Source of the DNA: Calothrix sp. FI2-JRJ7
GTDB lineage: Bacteria > Cyanobacteriota > Cyanobacteriia > Cyanobacteriales > Nostocaceae
NCBI GenBank assembly: GCA_019359675.1
Contig: JAHHGX010000019.1
Span: 1 to 64,000, forward strand
Reading direction: 5' to 3'
Length of the DNA: 64,000 nucleotides
Each line of letters starts with the position of its first letter. Position 1 is the stretch's first letter. The notes below the pieces were generated by a model. That model had not been told where the DNA came from. It ran no database searches and saw only the letters and a program-made list of their open reading frames with translations. Positions 25,103-32,149 of the stretch are shown here, in pieces. Made by a program: the position numbers and the translations under genes.

Positions 25103-25695
25103 TTAGTTAGAATCAGTAGCGCCAATTTTTGAATGTATAACCGCAACTTGATTAACGGTTCTATCAAGTAACATACTAACAAAAGCATAGTCTAGTACTG
25201 AGTTATGTGTAGGTATATTACGTTCAACTAGTTGTTCTAAATTAATATGAATATTATCTAATGTTCTACCTAAAGGAGGAAGCGGTTGCGGTTGGCGCCT
25301 ATTTTCGATTGCATCTGCTAAGTCTGAAAATATATCTTTGATTAACAGAGCAAATTTGTCTAAGTTAGGTAGTTGATACTGTTTATCAAAATCATGAAGC
25401 TTTGTAAAGAGGGCTGTATTAATTTCAAAGAAACGCTCTAAATAGGTAATCAGAGCCATTGAAGATTCAATAGAACCATAATACCTTTTTGGCTCACTTA
25501 GTAGTTTCTGAAAAGATGCAGCAGTATTAGTGTTTTCGAGTTCAGCTTGTCTGCGCGCTTCCCAAATCGAGTATTGCAAGCCAAATATATCCACCAACAA
25601 GCGTTCCTACAAATGCTGAAACTGCAACTCCAATTGTTGCCGTTATCATAACAACAGCTTTTGTCTGATAAGGTCCACCAACATTAGTTAAAGAT
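25103..25695 (-). pseudogene. FUSC-family (aromatic-acid exporter like) membrane protein, internally deleted and frameshifted
   Basis: From 25690 down, one frame reads LTNVGGPYQTKAVVMITATI, GVAVSAFVGTLVGGYIWLAI, the first membrane helices of FUSC proteins. Near 25570 the frame shifts and continues as a 165-residue ORF with ELENTNTAASFQKLLSEPKR and LVERNIPTHNSVLDYAFVSM, which resembles the cytoplasmic helical part. The other membrane helices are missing. FUSC proteins are normally 350 to 700 residues, so this is a non-functional relic. Confidence 0.65.
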
Positions 25696-26132
25696 ACAAT
25701 ACCTTAGCATCGCCAAAATATAAAGAAAAAGACCCGTTTTGAAATGGCATTCCTGAAAGCAAATTTTCCATGAAAAAATTTGGGTGTAAGTGCGTCCATG
25801 CAATGCCACTAGCTTCGATATAAGATTCAATTAACTGATGCCAAATATAATGATATACAGTTGTGTCCGAAGGTGTAAAAACTCCTAGATGAACAATGTG
25901 CTTTATGCCTACTTTCTTGGCTGTATCTACAATTATCTTACTTTGTGCCAGCATATCTACCGTATACCCCGTGAGTAAAAAGAGGCGCTCTACCCCTGCA
26001 AGTGCAGCCTCATATGTGTTTGGGTCGTCTAAATTAAGCAAAACAGCATCAAGTCCTTCGGCTTTAAATTTCTCAACTTGCTCTTGTTTATGAGAAGACA
26101 AGGTGCAGTTACCTGTTGATTAGTTACAACCA
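25688..26132 (-). pseudogene. NmrA-like NAD(P)-binding reductase, N- and C-terminally damaged
   Basis: The open frame of 137 residues carries the NmrA core (GLDAVLLNLDDPNTYEAALA, RLFLLTGYTVDM, VGIKHIVHLGVF, WTHLHPNFFMENLL). ATG 26132 opens MVVTNQQ, the expected first strand, in a different frame, and the glycine loop between is missing. The C-terminus ends early at LYFGDAKVLYL, where FUSC sequence starts. Family members are about 290 residues and reduce quinones or sense NADP. Confidence 0.7.
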
Positions 26133-26145
26133 TAAATTCCTTGCC

Positions 26146-26439
26146 TTAATATTGCGCTTCGACTGTATACAGTGCCGGATTTGCCTCTAGCCATGCTACT
26201 TGTTTCTCTTTCGGTTGATGCTCAGAAATAGCGGCTTCATACGCTTCTACACTTTCCCAATGCGCGACGTTAATAAATTGAAATCGCGCGTTTGCATCAA
26301 GGCTGCGATGCAGTTTTGCGTCAATAAATCCAGATGCATTCTTCAAAAATTGACCAGTTTCATTCCAGATTTTGATAAATTCATCCTCTTTTCCTTGAGG
26401 AACAGTAAATACGTTGATCAGGACTACAGATGATGCCAT
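26146..26439 (-). CDS. Antibiotic biosynthesis monooxygenase (ABM) domain protein
   Basis: A 97-residue single ABM domain: VVLINVFTVPQGKEDEFIKI, the central ASGFIDAKLHRSLD and the end HWESVEAYEAAISE. These small dimeric ferredoxin-fold proteins oxidise aromatic polyketides or quinols without a cofactor, or degrade haem. I prefer the start at 26439 (MASSVV), with GGAG 8 bases upstream. It is last in a line with two SDRs, 33 bases after 26490, and is paralogous to the ABM gene at 28863. Confidence 0.8.
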   Translation of the reverse strand: MASSVVLINVFTVPQGKEDEFIKIWNETGQFLKNASGFIDAKLHRSLDANARFQFINVAHWESVEAYEAAISEHQPKEKQVAWLEANPALYTVEAQY

Positions 26440-26489
26440 TATTGCTTCTCCTTGCAATCGGTTTACGTGTTAAAAAAACTTTCTTTGCG

Positions 26490-27230
26490 TCAAATCTTTG
26501 CGCCACCGTTGGCAACAATCTCTTGTCCGGTAATCCAACGGGCTGATTCACTAGCTAAGAAGGCCACAACATCCGCAATGTCTTCTGCTTTGCCAATGCG
26601 TCCAAACGGGGAACTTGTGGCGGCGGCTTGTTGCTCTGACTCGGGTCGGTGGTCAAACATACCGGGAGAAGTTGGACCTGGCAGAACATTGTTTACTGTA
26701 ATGCCGCGCGAGCCTACTTCTTGTGCCAACACATCTGCAAAAATCTTGAGAGTAATTTTGCTAGCGGCATACACCGCAAAACCCGGATTGGTAAACAGTG
26801 TCGTGGTAGAGGAAATGTTAATGATGCGTCCGCCATCGCGCATTCGCCGTGCAGCCTCTTGCAGCGCAAAAAATGTTCCGCGAGTATTTAAACCAAACGC
26901 TGCATCAAAATCTTCTTCGCTGGTTTCAGCAATCAGTCCACCCTTGCCGACTCCTGCATTGTTGACCAAGATATCTAGCCCGCCAAATTGATTGATCGTC
27001 TCCTCAAACAAGCGACGAATGTCGGCAACCTGGCTCATATCTGCCTGTACTGCCAAAGCTTTGCCGCTACTCGATTCAATTGCAGCAACGAATTCTTTCG
27101 CTTCCGAGGCACTGTGTCCGTAGTTGATGACAACGGTTGCGCCGTCTTCAGATAGTCGTTGGGCAATTAAGCGTCCAATGCCACGAGATGCACCTGTAAC
27201 AATCGCTACTTTTCCAGTTAAAGATGTCAT
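26490..27230 (-). CDS. Short-chain dehydrogenase/reductase (FabG-like)
   Basis: A 246-residue classical SDR with TGASRGIGRLIAQRL at the N-terminus, NNAGVGKGG, the catalytic ISSTTTL and VYAASK, and the C-terminal signature WITGQEIVANGGAKI. It is intact, close in sequence to its neighbour at 27252-27986, and only 21 bases downstream of it. A tandem duplicate operon with the ABM gene is the likely arrangement. Substrates could be quinones, sugars or ketones; none can be chosen from sequence. Confidence 0.88.
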   Translation of the reverse strand: MTSLTGKVAIVTGASRGIGRLIAQRLSEDGATVVINYGHSASEAKEFVAAIESSSGKALAVQADMSQVADIRRLFEETINQFGGLDILVNNAGVGKGGLIAETSEEDFDAAFGLNTRGTFFALQEAARRMRDGGRIINISSTTTLFTNPGFAVYAASKITLKIFADVLAQEVGSRGITVNNVLPGPTSPGMFDHRPESEQQAAATSSPFGRIGKAEDIADVVAFLASESARWITGQEIVANGGAKI

Positions 27231-27251
27231 ATATTTTGTGTGTTCCTATTT

Positions 27252-27986
27252 CTATACAATTCCACCTGTCGCGCGTATATTTTGACCAGTTACCCAATCG
27301 GCATCTTCAGATACCAGCATTGCGACTGCACTGGCAATATCATCGGGACGACCAAGGCGCCCTAGTGGTGTCTGAGCAACCATTTGCTTGACTTGCTCTT
27401 CTTCCAAAACTAGACCATCAGTTTCTGTCACACCAGGAGCAATAGTGTTAACTGTAATACCGCGTGCGCCTAGTTCCTTCGCTAGTCCTATGCTGAACTG
27501 CTCAATTGCTGCTTTACTACCAGCATAGGCGCCTCCTGTTGGAATACTCATCGAAGTTCCGGCAGTAGAAATGCTGATTATCTTACCACCATCTGCCATG
27601 TGAAGTGCAGCTTGCTGAAGCGCAAAGTAAACTCCTCTGGTGATATCGAACATGGAATCATATTCCTCAAGTGTCATTTGAGTTGTAGGTTTAAATACAT
27701 TTGTTCCAGCAGCGTTGTTAACGAGAATGTTCAACTTACCAAAATAGTCAAGTGTCTTTTGAAAGAGGTTGCGAACATCTTCAATTTTTCTCATGTCAAC
27801 TTGTACAGATATCGCATCTGAACCTTTGGCTTTAATTGCTTCCACAACTTCCAAAGCTTTTTCTTGGTTTCCTGCATAAGTTACAACGACACTGGCGCCA
27901 TCACGACCTAATCTTTCAGCAATAGCTCTTCCAATACCACGAGATGAGCCTGTAACAATTGCCACTTTTCCACTGAGATATGCCAT
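27252..27986 (-). CDS. Short-chain dehydrogenase/reductase (FabG-like)
   Basis: A 244-residue SDR: TGSSRGIGRAIAERLGRDGA, a variant NNAAGTN, the catalytic ISTAG and AYAGSK, and the end DWVTGQNIRATGGIV. Many FabG-like enzymes of this size are 3-oxoacyl or sugar/steroid dehydrogenases. GGAGAAATT lies before the ATG. It is the first gene of the SDR-SDR-ABM group. A repeat-rich element of 200 bp separates it from the cupin gene upstream. Confidence 0.88.
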   Translation of the reverse strand: MAYLSGKVAIVTGSSRGIGRAIAERLGRDGASVVVTYAGNQEKALEVVEAIKAKGSDAISVQVDMRKIEDVRNLFQKTLDYFGKLNILVNNAAGTNVFKPTTQMTLEEYDSMFDITRGVYFALQQAALHMADGGKIISISTAGTSMSIPTGGAYAGSKAAIEQFSIGLAKELGARGITVNTIAPGVTETDGLVLEEEQVKQMVAQTPLGRLGRPDDIASAVAMLVSEDADWVTGQNIRATGGIV

Positions 27987-28032
27987 AATTTCTCCAATTT
28001 ATAATCAATGTTGTACTAATAGCTTGATTGTA

Positions 28033-28238
28033 GGTTGGGTGGAGGCTCTGCGGAACCCAAGATAAACTAAGAGTAGTGTTGGGTTTTGCTTCGCATAACT
28101 ACCCTACCCTTCAGGATATCTTACCCTTCGGGAAAACCTTCGGTTTACGGATAACGGGAAAACTACCCTGCGGGAAAACTACCCTGCGGGAAAACTTCGT
28201 TTACGTTTACGTTTACGTTAACGTTCCTCCACCCAACC
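28033..28238. repeat. Repeat element with GGTTGGGTGGAGG inverted ends and internal tandem repeats
   Basis: GGTTGGGTGGAGG at 28033 and CCTCCACCCAACC at 28226 bound the region. Inside are GGGAAAACTACCCTGC repeated about two and a half times near 28148-28192 and a GTTTAC hexamer repeated about four times near 28199-28225. There is no coding capacity. The same GTAGGTTGGGTGGAGG core forms the interior of the MITE at 30527. Confidence 0.75.
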
Positions 28239-28262
28239 GGAGAGTCACATTCGTAAGTATCG

Positions 28263-28715
28263 CTATTTCAATAATGGATTTGGACCGAGTACCTCCCAGT
28301 TGATTTCGTAGCTAGATGAAGGGAAAAAGGTAACAATACGTGCTGGCTTATCTCCAATGTTTACAAAAGTATGTGGAGTTTTAGCCGGGATGTGAACGAT
28401 ACCAGGACCGTCAACAGTAAAACGCTTATCGCCAATTAAGAATTCTGCACGACATTCTGGTAAAACTTGAATTTCTTCTGTGTAGTGAAGGTGTAGCGGC
28501 GGACCTTCTCCCGGAGATACATCCGCTATCAGTACTGAACTAGCAAGAACTCCGTGCTTAGAACCTTCCATAACTAACATTGTCTCACTTGGCGCCTCTG
28601 TTAGTGGTGATAAATCTGTTAGTGGGATGAAAAAGTTTTGATTGGCTAGTGCTTTGTTCATTGTAAAGTTTCTTTCTTCACTGTTATCAGCACTATGCAT
28701 TTCGGTATTGCTCAT
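28263..28715 (-). CDS. Cupin-domain protein
   Basis: A 150-residue protein with one cupin barrel. Motif 1 is GEGPPLHLHYTEEIQVLP (metal ligands His, His, Glu) and motif 2 is PGIVHIPAKTPHTFVNIG. The N-terminal 25 residues are variable, and the true start may be MNKALANQ at 28661. Small cupins can be dioxygenases, isomerases or metal-dependent sensors. Its neighbours (ABM, SDRs, AraC) suggest a role in aromatic or quinone metabolism. Confidence 0.8.
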   Translation of the reverse strand: MSNTEMHSADNSEERNFTMNKALANQNFFIPLTDLSPLTEAPSETMLVMEGSKHGVLASSVLIADVSPGEGPPLHLHYTEEIQVLPECRAEFLIGDKRFTVDGPGIVHIPAKTPHTFVNIGDKPARIVTFFPSSSYEINWEVLGPNPLLK

Positions 28716-28746
28716 TGTTGTTTCTCCAAAAAGTTAAGACAGTTAC

Positions 28747-28806
28747 TCAATAGGTAATGTATGAGGCGCCAGTAATTACCGCCACTTTGCCTGTTAGAGA
28801 TGCCAT
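28747..28806 (-). pseudogene. SDR start-only remnant
   Basis: ATG 28806 opens MASLTGKVAVITGASYITY and stop. The first 15 residues are the exact SDR start pattern, and the break falls directly after the GGCGCC that encodes Gly-Ala. A proper ribosome binding site (GGAAGGT) remains upstream. Confidence 0.75.
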
Positions 28807-28862
28807 AATTTTACCTTCCTAAAAATGCGTGAATGATAATACTATTTGGTTTTGAAGAAAAG

Positions 28863-29180
28863 CTAGCTGGCTACCGAGTCAATAACCTCGTAAATATGAG
28901 CTTCGGCGCCGATAATATCACTATCTAAAATTTTAACAAGGTTCTGAAAATCAGAATTTTGTTGCATTCTAGTTAAAAAATCCTGAGATTCCCACTGTGC
29001 AACTGCTGCAACTCTTGTACCATCCAAGCTTTTTTGAATCTTGGCTGATATGAAACCAGGTTGGTTGTGAACAAATGTTTTATAGATGTGTGCTACTTTA
29101 TCTGCGGCACTATGTTGTTTTTCTGGTGTAACAGTGAAGATATTAATTAGTGTGATTCCATCTTGTTCATTTGTTGTCAT
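28863..29180 (-). CDS. Antibiotic biosynthesis monooxygenase (ABM) domain protein
   Basis: A 105-residue ABM domain protein (ITLINIFTVTPEKQHSAADK, QPGFISAKIQKSLDG, AVAQWESQDFLTRMQQN), about the same length as and homologous to 26146-26439. Its position downstream of the AraC regulator suggests control by it. The likely activity is cofactor-independent oxidation of a quinol or aromatic compound, inferred from the family only. Confidence 0.8.
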   Translation of the reverse strand: MTTNEQDGITLINIFTVTPEKQHSAADKVAHIYKTFVHNQPGFISAKIQKSLDGTRVAAVAQWESQDFLTRMQQNSDFQNLVKILDSDIIGAEAHIYEVIDSVAS

Positions 29181-29350
29181 AGAAATAATCCTTAAATTAA
29201 TGCTTCAAGAACTTGAGGGCGCCGTGAATCACTACAACGGAGACCTCAATATTACTCAGCGTAACGATTACCGTAGAAATTTTTTCTTTCAAATCTTGTT
29301 AAAATCTTTCAAATCTTGCCATTTTTAGCTAAATCTAACTTTGGATATAG

Positions 29351-30250
29351 TTATAACTTTCGCCTGTACTCATTTGGAGATACGCCAATATAGCGATAAA
29401 AGAAAGTTGCGAACTGGTTTTGGTTTGCAAAGCCTAAATACCGACTAATTTCTTTAATCGATAAAGATTGTTGTATTAATAATTGTTTAGCTTGGTTAAC
29501 TCGGCATTGAATTATGTATTGATAGGGTGTTATACCTGTAGATTGTTTAAACAATCGAGCAAAGTAATAACGACTCATTCCAAGCTCAGTTGCAATTGCT
29601 TCCAACGAAATATTTCCAGCGTAATCATTTTTGATATAATCTATTGCCTGCTGCAACTTATATTTGGGCAACCCTCCTGCATTATTTTGATTTTGATGCT
29701 GTTTTGTAGAGTACCGATGAATCAAATGCACTACTAATGTACTCGCTAATGATTCTGCATAAAGTTGACCGCCATGAGAATCTAACTCAAGTTCTGTTTT
29801 CAAGGCTAAACCAATTCCTTGAATTAGCGGGTCACGGATTTTAAACTGTGGAATAATTTCAACTTCGCTATGCCCCACGATTTCATTTGCAGTTCGAGCA
29901 AAAAATTTAGGTTCGGGGTATAAGTGAATAAACTCTGCTTCTCCTTCTAAACAAACAGAGCGAAATATATTTGCTGGAGTAATACTAATATCTCCATCAA
30001 CAAAGCAGTTACGTTGAGGTAAACCGTCAAGCACACGCTTTTTAACTATCGGGCACCCAACACAAATGCTAATAACATGATTTGAAGACAGATGTTCGGG
30101 TGTTTCACAAGCAGGCTGACGATGATAACCAAATTGTATACAACTCCAGTTTGCCTGAGCGCTAGAAAGAATAGGTTGACGAGGAAGAATTTGTAGAATT
30201 GAACTTGATAAAATCAAGTTAATAATTGGAAGTTCTTTTTCTAGTTTCAT
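29351..30250 (-). CDS. AraC-family transcriptional regulator
   Basis: A 299-residue protein with two helix-turn-helix motifs at the C-terminus (ISLEAIATELGMSRYYFARL and LSIKEISRYLGFANQNQFAT, then FYRYIGVSPNEYRRK). The N-terminal half is a variable sensing domain resembling that of the AraC at 58219-59160 (shared SSILQILPRQPILSS and NCFVDGDISITPAN patterns). Both paralogues sit next to oxidoreductases, so they probably sense related small molecules. The start overlaps the end of the MFS pseudogene by about 30 bases. Confidence 0.88.
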   Translation of the reverse strand: MKLEKELPIINLILSSSILQILPRQPILSSAQANWSCIQFGYHRQPACETPEHLSSNHVISICVGCPIVKKRVLDGLPQRNCFVDGDISITPANIFRSVCLEGEAEFIHLYPEPKFFARTANEIVGHSEVEIIPQFKIRDPLIQGIGLALKTELELDSHGGQLYAESLASTLVVHLIHRYSTKQHQNQNNAGGLPKYKLQQAIDYIKNDYAGNISLEAIATELGMSRYYFARLFKQSTGITPYQYIIQCRVNQAKQLLIQQSLSIKEISRYLGFANQNQFATFFYRYIGVSPNEYRRKL

Positions 30251-31035
30251 TTTTAATATTTTTAGTTTTTTTCTTAATGATTAATAACGCTATCAACGCA
30301 CTCAACAGCGCTAAACCAACAGCAATAAACATAACTAGACGAAAGCTATCTACAAATGCAAGGGCAACAGCTTGTTTTACTCTTGTACTAACGGCACCTA
30401 CACTTTCAGGAACAGATGCAGCAGCTAGCTTGATACGTTGGTTATCTAGAAGTTTTTGCACATTGAGTGGAATTCCTAATGCTGTCATTACTAAGGGTAG
30501 CTTGGCGCCGTAACGACTTACCAACCAATACTGCTCGGTTAAGCTCAAAAATCGAACAATTCGTAGGTTGGGTGGAGGAACCCAACATTTTCAGGACGCG
30601 AGTTGGGTTCCGCAAAGCCTCCACCCAACCTACAAATATCCTTAACCGAGCAGTATTGACTTACCAACCCTCCAGACCACCGCGACAAGAAAAACATAAT
30701 TAAAATAAAAGGCAAGAAAACAGTACCCGCAGCAGTAGCAGAGTAACCTTGCACTTGGATTAAATTAAACGGGACAAAGAAGAATACCCCGCCTAAAGCA
30801 GCATAAAGCAGTAATGTGAGTAAATTGGCGCCGCTAAAAGTACGCGATTTAAATAACGATAACGGCATCATTGGCGCACTTGTATTCGCCTCAACAAAAA
30901 TAAATGCACTTAAAATCAGGGCGCCGACAACTAGGTAAATTAGTACTTGGGGATGAAGCAATCCTAAATGCGATGATTGAATAAGAGCAAAAACGATTGC
31001 CCCTAAGCCAAAAGTTGCTTCTCGCGCTTGCGTTG
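30219..31035 (-). pseudogene. MFS drug-efflux transporter (EmrB/QacA type), N-terminally truncated and split by a MITE
   Basis: Two frames are parts of one 14-helix-type MFS protein. The upstream piece has ALIQSSHLGLLHPQVLIYLV and LGGVFFFVPFNLIQVQGYSA. The downstream piece has VSRYGAKLPLVMTALGIPLN and a final helix ending LIALLIIKKK. Removing the 131-bp element and one 12-bp target copy joins them as GGLVSRYGAKL in a single frame. Upstream of about 31035 the N-terminal half is also missing. It lies upstream of AraC on the same strand and was probably its regulated exporter. Confidence 0.88.
30527..30657. mobile_element. 131-bp MITE with 17-bp perfect TIRs and 12-bp target duplication
   Basis: AATACTGCTCGGTTAAG at 30527 and CTTAACCGAGCAGTATT at 30641 are perfect inverted ends. 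GACTTACCAACC occurs immediately on both sides (30515-30526 and 30658-30669) as a direct repeat. The interior is itself a hairpin with GTAGGTTGGGTGGAGG arms and GAACCCAAC/GTTGGGTTC. There is no ORF. The pre-insertion MFS reading frame can be reconstructed exactly, which establishes mobility. Confidence 0.9.
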
Positions 31036-31089
31036 TAAAGTAAACTCCTGGCTAAAAGCACAAGCTGATTAAAATGGACTGAAAATATC

Positions 31090-31128
31090 CAGTCGTCTGA
31101 AGACGACTTGAGCTATTAGCCTTAAGCT
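31090..31128. repeat. CAGTCGTCT-GA-AGACGACTTG intergenic repeat
   Basis: AGTCGTCTGAAGACGACT is a perfect palindrome and is followed by CTTAAGCTTAAG. It is an intergenic cyanobacterial-type repeat between the MFS remnant and the SDR gene. The MFS truncation point lies 50 bases away. Confidence 0.6.
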
Positions 31129-31204
31129 TAAGGCGGGTTGGCTGCGTGCGATGCAGAACCGGAGCATAGAGATGTGTAAATCCGTTTCCGTACTTATAAT
31201 CCAG

Positions 31205-32062
31205 TTAGCCTCCAATCTGTATTACTTCAACGCCGTCAAATGTCGTTTCTTCACCGACTTTGCGCCACATACTAAATTCCTTATCCATTGTTGCGCGTTT
31301 CTTTTCCCACATACCGAAAGCGTCTGCGCCAAGCATCAACCTCAGAGGTGGTTCATCCGCTTCGACCACTTTAATCATCGCAAGCGCAGCTTTACGTGGA
31401 TTGCCTGCTTGCTTGCCGTCATTACCGTAAAGATACTGTTGAATTGGCTCAATCACAGGTTTGTAATCCTCGATCGTACTTTCGGGGCGCATATTTGACC
31501 CACCTGCAAACTCAGTGCGAAACGCTCCCGGCTCAACAATCGTAACTTTAATACCAAGCGGCTTTACTTCATCACGCAACGCTTCGCTGAACCCTTCAAC
31601 CGCAAACTTTGTCGCACAATAAAGCCCAAAGCCACCGACACTTGCCAACCCACCAATCGAAGTTAAATTGAGAATGTGTCCACTTTTTTGCTGTCTCATC
31701 ACTGGCAATATTTCGCGGGTCATCTCAAGCACGCCAAAAAAATTGACTTCAAACTGCTTGCGGATTTGCTCGGAAGAAAATTCTTCCAATGCTCCCAAAC
31801 TTCCTTGTCCAGCAATGTTTGCTAGTATATCCACACGCCCAAACTTTTCGATTGCGCTGTTTAGGGCTTGTTGGCGCTCGCTCTCGTTAGTTACATCAAG
31901 TTTAACGGCAAGTGCATTGTCTTTGTATTGCGCGACTAATTCTTCAATGTCGGCAATTTTTCGCGCCCCCAAAACAGCTTTGTTGCCCTGCATCAGAACT
32001 GCTTCGGCTAATGCTCGTCCAAATCCGCTTGATGTACCAGTGATAAAATACACTTTGCTCAT
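31205..32062 (-). CDS. Short-chain dehydrogenase/reductase
   Basis: A 285-residue SDR of the longer classical type: TGTSSGFGRALAEAV, NIAGQGSLG, the catalytic LTSIGG and YCATKFAVEG, and the C-terminal extension TFDGVEVIQIGG. It follows the molybdenum hydroxylase large subunit by 87 bases on the same strand and may be transcribed with it. An alcohol dehydrogenase feeding an aldehyde oxidase would make sense, but this is inference. A tail like its own is left at 18230-18304. Confidence 0.87.
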   Translation of the reverse strand: MSKVYFITGTSSGFGRALAEAVLMQGNKAVLGARKIADIEELVAQYKDNALAVKLDVTNESERQQALNSAIEKFGRVDILANIAGQGSLGALEEFSSEQIRKQFEVNFFGVLEMTREILPVMRQQKSGHILNLTSIGGLASVGGFGLYCATKFAVEGFSEALRDEVKPLGIKVTIVEPGAFRTEFAGGSNMRPESTIEDYKPVIEPIQQYLYGNDGKQAGNPRKAALAMIKVVEADEPPLRLMLGADAFGMWEKKRATMDKEFSMWRKVGEETTFDGVEVIQIGG

Positions 32063-32149
32063 CGTTTTCCTCTAGCTTTGTATCTACTACGCTGATAAAT
32101 TGTGTTTTTCTATTTTTTCATCTTTCTCTATTTGGCGGATGAAAATAGT

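Noticed and set aside
28140-28230. Possible CRISPR-like or riboswitch array because of short regular repeats
   Set aside because: The units are directly adjacent tandem copies of 16 and 6 bases with no spacers, and no cas genes occur in the window.
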